Source: Phycisphaerales bacterium
GTDB lineage: Bacteria > Planctomycetota > Phycisphaerae > Phycisphaerales > SM1A02
Direction of reading: 5' to 3'
DNA: 41,016 nt
Assembly (NCBI GenBank): GCA_014238125.1
Contig: JABABS010000097.1
Span: 1 to 41,016 of the forward strand
Numbering within the stretch: position 1 is the stretch's first letter; each line of letters opens with the position of its first letter. Below, one piece after another: positions 1 through 6,941 of the stretch. The notes under the pieces are model-generated. The model saw only the letters and a list, made by a program, of their open reading frames with translations, was not told the origin of the DNA and searched no databases. The translations under genes were made by a program, and so were the position numbers.

Positions 1-1
1 C

Positions 2-466
2 TCAGAACGAACCCATGAAGTTGCAATCGATCAATTTTGTAAGGAATTTGAATATGAACCCGTACCTTTTACTGCCTATCAAACAGTAGAAGGAGAACGA
101 ATGCCTATGTATCACACGAATGTGATGATGTGTGTTGGTGATTTGTTTGCAGTGGTCTGTTTAGATGCAATTGATAATCTTGAAGAGAGGATTGCCCTTA
201 CTGAATCATTACAGGAAACAGGCAAAGATATTATCGAAATTTCTGAAAAGCAAACATCTAGATTTGCCGGAAATATGTTGCAAGTTAACGGTGTGTCGCC
301 TTGCGTGGTGATGTCAACTTCTGCATTTCAATCACTTTCTGAAATGCAAATCTCCAAGATCGAAAAACACGGACGTATCCTGCACAGTTCACTCGATACG
401 ATCGAAGCATGCGGTGGGGGAAGCGCTCGCTGTATGATGGCTGAAGTTTTCCTACCTACCGCTTAG
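2..466 (+). CDS. ctlX: Citrulline/arginine deiminase-type hydrolase, C-terminal part (CtlX-like)
   Basis: The gene is cut by the left edge; the frame is open from base 2 with no start codon needed. The visible 154 residues match the C-terminal half of the amidinotransferase/arginine-deiminase fold, closest to the citrulline-utilisation hydrolases called CtlX. The YHTNVMM segment carries the family's catalytic histidine. The GGGSARCM segment near the end carries the nucleophilic cysteine. These enzymes hydrolyse guanidino or ureido groups, so a role in arginine or citrulline breakdown is likely. It ends in an 11-nt convergent overlap with the btpA-like gene. The family is clear, but CtlX versus another guanidine-modifying hydrolase cannot be settled without the N-terminus. 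Confidence 0.75.
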   Translation, partial: SERTHEVAIDQFCKEFEYEPVPFTAYQTVEGERMPMYHTNVMMCVGDLFAVVCLDAIDNLEERIALTESLQETGKDIIEISEKQTSRFAGNMLQVNGVSPCVVMSTSAFQSLSEMQISKIEKHGRILHSSLDTIEACGGGSARCMMAEVFLPTA

Positions 467-1262
467 AACAGATTTTGGTGAGTTCTTTGCAGCGAGTAGC
501 ATCAAGTGCGTTTGCCCAATTGCCACCTTGTTTGATGGATGAGCCAACGATTGCAGCGTCTGCATATTGGAAAATTTCTTTTATATTTTCGGGGGTAACA
601 CCTGATCCAACAAGTATTGGCAAGTCGGTTGCGCCGCGTACTTCTCTCAAATGTGCAATGTCAACAGCATGCCCTGTGTGATTACCAGTCACAATGACGC
701 CATCTGCACCCATAAAGTCAGCGCCGCGAGCGTGGTCGCCAATGGATAGGTCGGCCGTGATCGCATGCGAAGAATGTTTCTTTTGGATGTCTGCAAGAAT
801 TGCTATTTCGTCCGCGTCAATACGACGGCGTTCACGCAACAATGGGCCTGCATCAGCAACATCCATAATTCCTTCGTCAGCTACAGAAGCGAATGCGAAA
901 CCTTCTGCTCGGATAAAATGCGCCCCCGTTGCATGAGCAACTGCGATTGCTGCAATGTTTGCTCCAGCTAGAATTTGAATGCCAACTGGTACATCAACGG
1001 CATCAACAACTGCCCTTGTTGCAACGGTCATCGTAGCAACAATCTCTGGTCCAACTTCGCGAAGCAAGTAGGGGGTGTCGTGCATGTTTTCGATAAGCAC
1101 TGCATCGAAGCCATATTCGACTAACTTGGTTGCTTCATCAACCGCGATGTCGACGATTTGTTGTGGCGTTTTTTTGCTTTTTGCAGTACCAGGGAGCGCA
1201 TGCAAATGCACCATGCCAATGAGTGCTTTGTCTTTGTTGATTATCTTTCGAAAATCAGCCAT
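456..1262 (-). CDS. btpA: BtpA/SgcQ family TIM-barrel protein
   Basis: This protein of about 268 aa has the BtpA/SgcQ signature: an opening [12 protein letters not shown], then [27 protein letters not shown], and a closing phosphate-binding-like [11 protein letters not shown]. BtpA was named for photosystem I assembly in cyanobacteria, but the family is widespread in non-phototrophs, where its reaction is not well established; SgcQ is only a putative sugar or nucleoside enzyme. I chose the ATG at 1262, which overlaps the end of folE by 8 nt, over an upstream in-frame ATG at 1280 deeper inside folE. It is the last gene of a leftward series that starts at kamA, so co-expression with folE is likely. 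Its metabolic role here is unknown. Confidence 0.8.
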   Translation of the reverse strand: MADFRKIINKDKALIGMVHLHALPGTAKSKKTPQQIVDIAVDEATKLVEYGFDAVLIENMHDTPYLLREVGPEIVATMTVATRAVVDAVDVPVGIQILAGANIAAIAVAHATGAHFIRAEGFAFASVADEGIMDVADAGPLLRERRRIDADEIAILADIQKKHSSHAITADLSIGDHARGADFMGADGVIVTGNHTGHAVDIAHLREVRGATDLPILVGSGVTPENIKEIFQYADAAIVGSSIKQGGNWANALDATRCKELTKICSKR

Positions 1263-1869
1263 TCTTCGCGCCCATGGCAAGAAGAGTAAATAGTTCCATG
1301 CGAGTTGCTGGATTGTTCATAAAGAGGCCGTGGAGTTTACTTGTTGTCGTCCAACTTTCAGGTTTTTTAACACCTCGGTAGCACATGCAAAAGTGTCTAC
1401 ATTTAAGAATGACTGCAACGCCTTGGGGTTGTAATGCGTCTTGTATTGCGTCTGCGATTTGGGCAGTAAGTTTTTCTTGTACCTGCAATCGTTTTGCGTA
1501 TGCATCAACAACTCGGGCAATTTTGGAAAGGCCAAGCACTCTTCCATCTGGAATGTATGCAACATGGGCTTTGCCAACAAATGGAACCATGTGGTGTTCG
1601 CAGTGACTGTGAATTTCTATATCTGATACGACGACAAGTTCGTTGTATCCTTCCACTTCAGAGAAGGTGCGCTCAAGAAACTTCTTAGGATCTTGGTTGT
1701 ATCCTGCAAAGTGATCCCGCATCGCATTAATAACACGGTGCGGCGTTTTGAGTAAACCTTCTCGGTCTACATCTTCGCCGATGTAATCAAGCAGCCCTTT
1801 GACATGTGCCATTGCTTGCTCATCAGAGATTGTTGAATTTGAATTTTTCATTTCTGTTGTGGTATCCAT
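1255..1869 (-). CDS. folE: GTP cyclohydrolase I
   Basis: FolE converts GTP to 7,8-dihydroneopterin triphosphate, the entry step to folate or tetrahydrobiopterin. The zinc and catalytic motifs are visible: the HCEHHMVPF loop in the middle and the [17 protein letters not shown] segment near the C-terminus. The conserved GLLKTPHRV entry and [20 protein letters not shown] helix are also present. I chose the ATG at 1869, which gives 204 aa. The frame is open to an ATG at 1947, but that would overlap the upstream aminotransferase by 23 nt and add an unconserved tail. It sits between a class III aminotransferase and btpA in one leftward series. The function is near certain; the exact start is not. 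Confidence 0.93.
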   Translation of the reverse strand: MDTTTEMKNSNSTISDEQAMAHVKGLLDYIGEDVDREGLLKTPHRVINAMRDHFAGYNQDPKKFLERTFSEVEGYNELVVVSDIEIHSHCEHHMVPFVGKAHVAYIPDGRVLGLSKIARVVDAYAKRLQVQEKLTAQIADAIQDALQPQGVAVILKCRHFCMCYRGVKKPESWTTTSKLHGLFMNNPATRMELFTLLAMGAKNG

Positions 1870-1924
1870 AGAATGGTCATTATCGCAGAATTCGGATGAA
1901 TTGCCAGAGTAAATAGTTCGAGAG

Positions 1925-3220
1925 TTATTTAAGCTGCTGTAAACCACTTTTTACTGCGTTCACGAGCGCATCGATTTCAGTTTCAGTCATTGGAGTTGAA
2001 AGTGCAGCCGAGCAAGTGTTGATCATCAAGAAGCCCTCGTCATAAAGATGGTCAAGTAATATTTTTAACTTTGCATTTTCTTCTGGAGAGAGATACGCCT
2101 CTCGGAAGTTTTTTGGGGGCTGTTCCTTCATGTGAATCCGGAACATAGACCCAGCACCCGTCACGCATGCAGTTGCGCCTGTCTCTGCTATTGCTTCTTC
2201 GATGCCATAGATAGCACGTAATGCAAGAGCATTTAATCGTTCGATTGCAAAAGCGTCAAAGAGTTCCATTGACGTAAGTCCAGCAGTCATTGTAATTGGG
2301 TTTGCAGAAAAAGTTCCTGAGTGGGGGAACAAAACTGTTTCTGCAAGTGGGTTCATGACGTCCATCACTTCTTTACGCCCCGCAATTGCGCCAACGGGGA
2401 AGCCCCCGCCAATTGCTTTGCCCATAGCAGTCAAGTCTGGTGTAATCTTGTACTGTTGTTGCAACCCGCCGACTTCTGTACGGAAAGTAATGACTTCATC
2501 TAGCACGAGCAACACGCCGTGTTTTTCTGTCCACGCCCGGATAGCTTCAACGAATGATGGTTCAACTGGGCGTAAGCCAACACGATGTGGCATTAGGTCA
2601 AGTAGTACGCAGGCAAGTTCGTCAACTGTTGCATCAAGGATTGCAATGGCGCGTTCTATGTCGTTGAACGGGACAACTACAACATCATCAAGCGCAGATC
2701 GTGGTGTTCCATGAGCGACTGGAACACTATTTGGTTGATCGATGTTTCCCCATGTTTCTGGGCTAGGTGTTTGGCTGACTTCAGCGTAATCGTACTGTCC
2801 ATGGTACGCGCCTTCAACTTTGGCCACTTTTGGCTTGCCAGTAAATGCGCGAGAAGCTTTGAGAGTAGCCATGATTGCTTCTGTTCCGGAATTGACGAAG
2901 CGAATCTTCTCAAATGAAGGGTTTCTTTTAATTAAAAAATCTGCGTAGCGGACCTCGACCTCGGTAGCCATTGTAAATGCGGAACCTTTTTTGAGTTGCT
3001 CTGTTACAGAATCGATAATTGCAGGACACGCATGTCCGTGAAGAAGTGAGGCCATGTTATTTGAAAAATCGAGACGAGTCACGCCCTCGATGTCGGTAAG
3101 TCTGCAACCCTTGCCAAAGTCAGCATATGGGGGATATGGGTTTCGTAACACTGTATTTCTGCTTACACCACCAGGTAATAATTCCCGAGCTTGCTTGTAA
3201 AGTTGTTCGCTTCGAGTCAT
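1925..3220 (-). CDS. Class III PLP aminotransferase (HemL-like; possible beta-amino-acid transaminase)
   Basis: This is a 431-aa class III aminotransferase. Visible are [10 protein letters not shown] near the N-terminus, SGTEA (111-115), the LVLDEV acid (D241) and the PLP lysine in [13 protein letters not shown] (K268). It resembles glutamate-1-semialdehyde aminomutases, but that group also contains beta-amino-acid transaminases, and nothing nearby suggests haem synthesis. It overlaps the CoA-transferase beta subunit by 4 nt and follows a KamA-like aminomutase. The context therefore suggests that it converts a beta-amino acid to a 3-oxo acid. That function is inference; the family is secure. 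A true hemL cannot be fully excluded. Confidence 0.85.
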   Translation of the reverse strand: MTRSEQLYKQARELLPGGVSRNTVLRNPYPPYADFGKGCRLTDIEGVTRLDFSNNMASLLHGHACPAIIDSVTEQLKKGSAFTMATEVEVRYADFLIKRNPSFEKIRFVNSGTEAIMATLKASRAFTGKPKVAKVEGAYHGQYDYAEVSQTPSPETWGNIDQPNSVPVAHGTPRSALDDVVVVPFNDIERAIAILDATVDELACVLLDLMPHRVGLRPVEPSFVEAIRAWTEKHGVLLVLDEVITFRTEVGGLQQQYKITPDLTAMGKAIGGGFPVGAIAGRKEVMDVMNPLAETVLFPHSGTFSANPITMTAGLTSMELFDAFAIERLNALALRAIYGIEEAIAETGATACVTGAGSMFRIHMKEQPPKNFREAYLSPEENAKLKILLDHLYDEGFLMINTCSAALSTPMTETEIDALVNAVKSGLQQLK

Positions 3221-3870
3221 TGCATGTCCCCATTTATTGGATGAAGCGGGGCACCAGTGCGTTCTTGCACATACTGGAACTCAATTCCAGGGCTTAACTC
3301 TAAAAGTTTAAAACCTTCGGCTGTCACATCAATAACTGCGAGGTCGGTGTAGATTCGGTTGACAACTGCGCAACCAGTAAGAGGGAACGTGCATGTTTCT
3401 ACAAGTTTTGGTTCGCCGTTTTTTGTACAGTGTTGTGTGAGCACATAAATTGACTTCACTCCAGCAACTAGATCCATCGCTCCGCCAACTGCGGGTATTG
3501 CATCCTTCGCACCTGTAGACCAATTTGCGAGATCGCCACTTGCGGAAACTTGCAGTGCTCCCAATACACATAAATCAAGATGACCACCACGAATCATAGA
3601 AAAACTATCCGCATGATGAAAATATGAAGCGCCAGCAAGTGCAGTGACGTGACGTTTTCCAGCATTGATAAGTTCAGGATCACCTGTGCCTTCTTCTGGT
3701 GAAGGACCCATGCCAAGTAATCCATTTTCAGTGTGGTATATAAATTCGCGTCCAGCAGGTACAAACTGTGTGACGAGTTCAGGTATCCCGATGCCAAGAT
3801 TCACATACGAACCATTTGGAATATCCTGCGCAAGGCGCTTGGCCATTTCGTCACGAGTTCTGCCTGTCAT
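3217..3870 (-). CDS. 3-oxoacid CoA-transferase, beta subunit
   Basis: This 217-aa protein is the B subunit of a family I CoA-transferase (the AtoA/ScoB type). The catalytic glutamate that forms the glutamyl-CoA thioester is seen in HTENGLLGMGP. The glycine-rich VNLGIGIPELV and the GAKDAIPAVGGAMDLV segments are typical. Length is normal for a separate subunit. It overlaps the alpha subunit by 4 nt and the downstream aminotransferase by 4 nt, so the three genes are almost certainly translated together. Such enzymes move CoA from succinyl-CoA or acetyl-CoA to acetoacetate or other 3-oxo acids. The substrate here may be the 3-oxo product of the neighbouring aminotransferase. Confidence 0.93.
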   Translation of the reverse strand: MTGRTRDEMAKRLAQDIPNGSYVNLGIGIPELVTQFVPAGREFIYHTENGLLGMGPSPEEGTGDPELINAGKRHVTALAGASYFHHADSFSMIRGGHLDLCVLGALQVSASGDLANWSTGAKDAIPAVGGAMDLVAGVKSIYVLTQHCTKNGEPKLVETCTFPLTGCAVVNRIYTDLAVIDVTAEGFKLLELSPGIEFQYVQERTGAPLHPINGDMQ

Positions 3871-4577
3871 GGGTACGTTTCTCCTGCTGCGATTAAATCC
3901 GACTCAACTGCAGGTGTTGAGACTTCGATGATTCGGTTTACAAATATACCTGGGGTGATGATAATTTCAGGATCGAGTTCGCCCGGATTCACGACATGCT
4001 TCGCTTGGAGTATCGTTATTTTTCCAGCCATTGCCATGATAGGAGCAAAATTGCGTGCAGTTTTGTTGTACACCACGTTGCCATGTTGGTCTGCAGTAAG
4101 CCCCTTGATTAATGCAAAGTCAGAAGTCAGTCCATATTCAAGGATGTAATCTCGACCATTGAACGACCGTGCTTCTTTGTCTTCACCAAGTGGAGTTCCG
4201 AATGCAGAGGGTGTGTAAAAAGCAGGAATTCCAGAACCGCCTGCACGTATTCGTTCTGCGAGTGTGCCTTGCGGTACAAGTTCAAGTTTAATTTCGCCAT
4301 TGTGATAAAGTTCAGGAAATACTGTCGAGTTTGCTGTGCGGGGGTATGAACAGATCATTTTAGAAACACGTTTGGCTTTGATGAGCGCTGCAAGTCCGAC
4401 TTCGCCACTGCCGGTATTGTTATTGATGATCGTAAGGTTCGTAGCTCCTTGATCTATGAGTGCATGGATCAATTCGATGGGACTGCCAGCTTCACCGAAA
4501 CCACCAATCATGATGGTTGCACCATCGAAAACATCTGCAACTGCTTCAGCTGCGTTTGCCACTCGTTTGTTGATCAT
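3867..4577 (-). CDS. 3-oxoacid CoA-transferase, alpha subunit
   Basis: This 236-aa protein is the A subunit (AtoD/ScoA type), partner of the next gene. It begins with the family's GATIMIGGFGEAGSPIELI CoA-binding glycine loop. It continues with LTIINNNTG and the LVPQGTLAERIRAGGSGIPAFYTP segment. The length is usual. It starts 3 nt after the kamA stop and overlaps the beta subunit by 4 nt, placing it inside a tight operon with an aminomutase and an aminotransferase. The pair would form the active heteromer. The family is secure; the preferred acyl group cannot be read from the sequence. Confidence 0.93.
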   Translation of the reverse strand: MINKRVANAAEAVADVFDGATIMIGGFGEAGSPIELIHALIDQGATNLTIINNNTGSGEVGLAALIKAKRVSKMICSYPRTANSTVFPELYHNGEIKLELVPQGTLAERIRAGGSGIPAFYTPSAFGTPLGEDKEARSFNGRDYILEYGLTSDFALIKGLTADQHGNVVYNKTARNFAPIMAMAGKITILQAKHVVNPGELDPEIIITPGIFVNRIIEVSTPAVESDLIAAGETYP

Positions 4578-4580
4578 TTG

Positions 4581-5990
4581 TTACTTCTTTACTCGTTGAT
4601 AGTCAAACAAACCAGCTTCATCAAACAATACGCGGTCTTCATAATCTGTGAACCATATAGCTTCTGGATTGCGGCCGACGATACAAACTTTTCCACGGAG
4701 TGGAGCACCAGCAGCATTGCGAAGAAGTTTTAGGATAACAACACCGTTTTCACTGCCTGCTAATCCGGGAATTGGCTCGTTCGTCACTGCTGAAACTTCT
4801 GTTTTACCGAGGTAGTGTGTAATAGAAAGTTTTGCATGCGCTTCTACACCGGAAAGTCCTTTCTGGGATTCGTTTAAAATGTCCCAAGCAGTTTCAATCG
4901 GAACATTAAATGCGCGGTGCGCCACAATGTCACGGCCGCAAAAGAAATAGTGGTTTTCAGCACCGACTCGTTTTAACGCACGTTGCATAATGCGTAGTGC
5001 ATCTGAATCATCATTGACATCTTTTATAATCGGGGATTGGTTTTCAACGCTGATCCATCCGCGGGATACGAGACCCTTCATAGCTTTATCAGATTCAGGA
5101 TTCCATTTATAAATTCCAGAGGAATCGGGTATGTAATTGCCATCACTGTCTTTATCTAGAAATTCATCTGGATGATTAAAATGCACTAGAAAACGGAGTC
5201 CAACCTCAGGATACGTTTCGTGGAATCGGTCGAGCATAGTTAAGAAAGAATCATCGAAACGTTGAGGGAAGAAAGCCATTTCCTTTGTTCCAATTCGGAT
5301 GGCTTCAATCCCCGCTTCTGCAAGTGCGGAAAGCCATGCTGCAATTTTTGAATTCGCAAGCACCATTGGATCTCCGCCAGAAAGCAAAATTTCTCGTAAT
5401 TTTTCGCGACCTGTTTCTGGGTGAACGCCACCATTAGCTGCAACTTGTTCGTTGTGTGAATGAATATACGCAACAATTTCTGGAATTTTTGCAAGACCTT
5501 TTTTAGCAACAGTTCCATCTGCTCGTTCGATTTCTTTTCGAGCAATCAGTTCTTCGCGGTAGCAGAAACGACAATGAGCAGAGCATGTGGATACGACATA
5601 CATCAGTCCCATTTCATATTTATGCAAGAGGCCTTCAACTGGGCTGTAGTCCATCTGGTTGCCTGGATCTTCAGAACCATCTAAATCGTTTGTTTCATTA
5701 GGAGTTGCTTTGACAATGTGCTGAATAGCTTCGCTATTTTTTGCTATTTCAAAATAGTGCTTTGTTAATTTGACCGGCATTCGTTTTTCAACATCTCGAT
5801 CTGTATCTTTTAAAATGCGTAGTGCATCTATTTCGCCCGTGGTATAAAACCCTTGCATTTCTTCTGGTACCTTATTTTCGAAGAACGGGAAAAGTCCATT
5901 TACGTTTTCGCGATGGTATTTCGGGCTCTCAACGGTATCGAGAAATGCTCGTTCGCGTTCTGTAGGGACATGTTTTTTCTTATCAGCCAT
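4581..5990 (-). CDS. kamA: KamA-family radical SAM aminomutase (2,3-aminomutase-like)
   Basis: This 469-aa radical-SAM protein has its 4Fe-4S cluster motif CSAHCRFC at C136, C140 and C143, followed by YREE. LSGGDP (203-208) is the second hallmark. YLGKTE (K396) probably supplies the PLP lysine. Lysine and glutamate 2,3-aminomutases share this plan and move an alpha-amino group to the beta carbon. By eye, the two aspartates that hold the lysine side chain in clostridial KamA are not obviously conserved, so the substrate need not be lysine. The C-terminal stretch ends in VGRNPEAIWFTDYEDR. It heads the leftward operon with CoA-transferase and aminotransferase genes, 3 nt ahead of the first. EpmB-type protein modification is less likely given this context and length. 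Confidence 0.85.
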   Translation of the reverse strand: MADKKKHVPTERERAFLDTVESPKYHRENVNGLFPFFENKVPEEMQGFYTTGEIDALRILKDTDRDVEKRMPVKLTKHYFEIAKNSEAIQHIVKATPNETNDLDGSEDPGNQMDYSPVEGLLHKYEMGLMYVVSTCSAHCRFCYREELIARKEIERADGTVAKKGLAKIPEIVAYIHSHNEQVAANGGVHPETGREKLREILLSGGDPMVLANSKIAAWLSALAEAGIEAIRIGTKEMAFFPQRFDDSFLTMLDRFHETYPEVGLRFLVHFNHPDEFLDKDSDGNYIPDSSGIYKWNPESDKAMKGLVSRGWISVENQSPIIKDVNDDSDALRIMQRALKRVGAENHYFFCGRDIVAHRAFNVPIETAWDILNESQKGLSGVEAHAKLSITHYLGKTEVSAVTNEPIPGLAGSENGVVILKLLRNAAGAPLRGKVCIVGRNPEAIWFTDYEDRVLFDEAGLFDYQRVKK

Positions 5991-6001
5991 AGTTTTTCTT
6001 T

Positions 6002-6029
6002 ATATTAGAGCGCTGCCTGCGCGTTGTAA
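6002..6029 (-). promoter_or_regulatory. Probable sigma-70-type promoter for the kamA operon
   Basis: Read on the minus strand there is TTACAA (6029-6024), a 16-nt spacer and TAATAT (6007-6002), just upstream of the kamA ATG at 5990. The boxes are near matches to -35 and -10 consensus. The short leader lacks a clear Shine-Dalgarno sequence. The call is by eye only. Confidence 0.4.
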
Positions 6030-6036
6030 TGAATGG

Positions 6037-6068
6037 TACAATATTCTATGTACAATGTAACATATTGT
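6037..6068. promoter_or_regulatory. Operator-like repeats between kamA and the RpiR gene
   Basis: The divergent region holds ACAATAT (6038-6044) and its inverted copy ATATTGT (6062-6068). A second ACAAT (6052-6056) lies nearer and also faces ATTGT (64-68) across 7 nt. TACAAT occurs twice as a direct repeat 14 nt apart. Clustered inverted repeats just upstream of a regulator gene and its divergent operon suggest binding sites for that regulator. The sequence is AT-rich, so chance repeats are possible. Confidence 0.4.
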
Positions 6069-6085
6069 TCACCGGAGTTCCATCT

Positions 6086-6940
6086 ATGTCTCTATCTAAT
6101 CATATTGCATCTCTCAATGAGCGTTTAACGCCTACTGAACGCCGTATTGCTGAAGCCGTCCTTAAGGATCATACGTTGCTAACCTATGGCACAGTGTCCG
6201 CTCTGGCGGATCTTGTTGAAACTAGTAGCCCATCAGTAGTGCGTTTTGCAACCAAACTCGGATTTGATGGATTTAGTGAATTACAACAGAGCGCTCGGAA
6301 AGAAGTTTCTACAACAAATAGAAGCCCAAGCCAGCGAGTTCGAAGCGATGAGTCTGTTGAGCCGAACCAATTCAAAATAGAAAGCGCGGTGCATGCTGCA
6401 TTTGATGTCTTGACCAATACATGCCTCGAGGCAATGGCAGCACCAATATTAACTGCGACGAATGTTTGGATATTGTCAGGCGAAACTTCAAGAAGTGGCG
6501 CAATTGTCCTCACGAGCGGTCTTTCAATGATTCGACCAAATGTTCACCTTGTACAAGAGCATTCAACGGGCCGTGAATTGTGCGGCGCATTGCCAAGTGA
6601 TGTGGCCGTAGTATTTGATTTCTCAAGGTATAGAAAAAACTCAGTGATTGCTGCTCGTACACTTTCAGAGTTAGGTGTTCACATCGTTGCGATTACCGAT
6701 GGTCCACTCTCGCCACTTTCTTCACTAACAGAGAATCGGTGTGAGTTAGAAATTCCGGCGGTAGGGCCTTTTGACAGTTCAGTACCCGCAGTTATTGCAG
6801 CTGAACTTCTTGTTTCCCAAGTTGTTTCTGAAATGCATGAAAAAGCACGTGATCGGATCGATCGACTCGAATTATTTTGGCAAGCAACCGACACATTCCT
6901 TAATTACATGCCACCGACAAATAAACTACCTGCGACGTAG
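6086..6940 (+). CDS. RpiR-family transcriptional regulator (HTH plus SIS domain)
   Basis: This protein of about 284 aa has an N-terminal HTH_6 domain with the typical LTPTERRIAEAVLKD, then VSALADLVETSSPSVVRFATKLGFDGFSELQ. A C-terminal SIS domain of about 150 residues follows. RpiR proteins normally sense phosphosugars through the SIS domain. I chose the ATG at 6086, which has a GGAG Shine-Dalgarno 10 nt upstream. An upstream in-frame ATG at 6029 would put the operator-like repeats inside the gene. It diverges from the kamA operon and is the obvious candidate to control it, which would make its effector an amino-acid metabolite rather than a sugar phosphate. The 3' end lies next to the convergent S9 peptidase gene, with 1 nt between them. 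Confidence 0.88.
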   Translation: MSLSNHIASLNERLTPTERRIAEAVLKDHTLLTYGTVSALADLVETSSPSVVRFATKLGFDGFSELQQSARKEVSTTNRSPSQRVRSDESVEPNQFKIESAVHAAFDVLTNTCLEAMAAPILTATNVWILSGETSRSGAIVLTSGLSMIRPNVHLVQEHSTGRELCGALPSDVAVVFDFSRYRKNSVIAARTLSELGVHIVAITDGPLSPLSSLTENRCELEIPAVGPFDSSVPAVIAAELLVSQVVSEMHEKARDRIDRLELFWQATDTFLNYMPPTNKLPAT

Positions 6941-6941
6941 T

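Noticed and set aside
456-1262. Photosystem I assembly role for BtpA
   Set aside because: Nothing else in the window suggests photosynthesis, and the family is common in non-phototrophs.
1925-3220. Naming the class III aminotransferase hemL
   Set aside because: It is HemL-like, but its operon with an aminomutase and CoA-transferase points elsewhere and no other haem gene is nearby.
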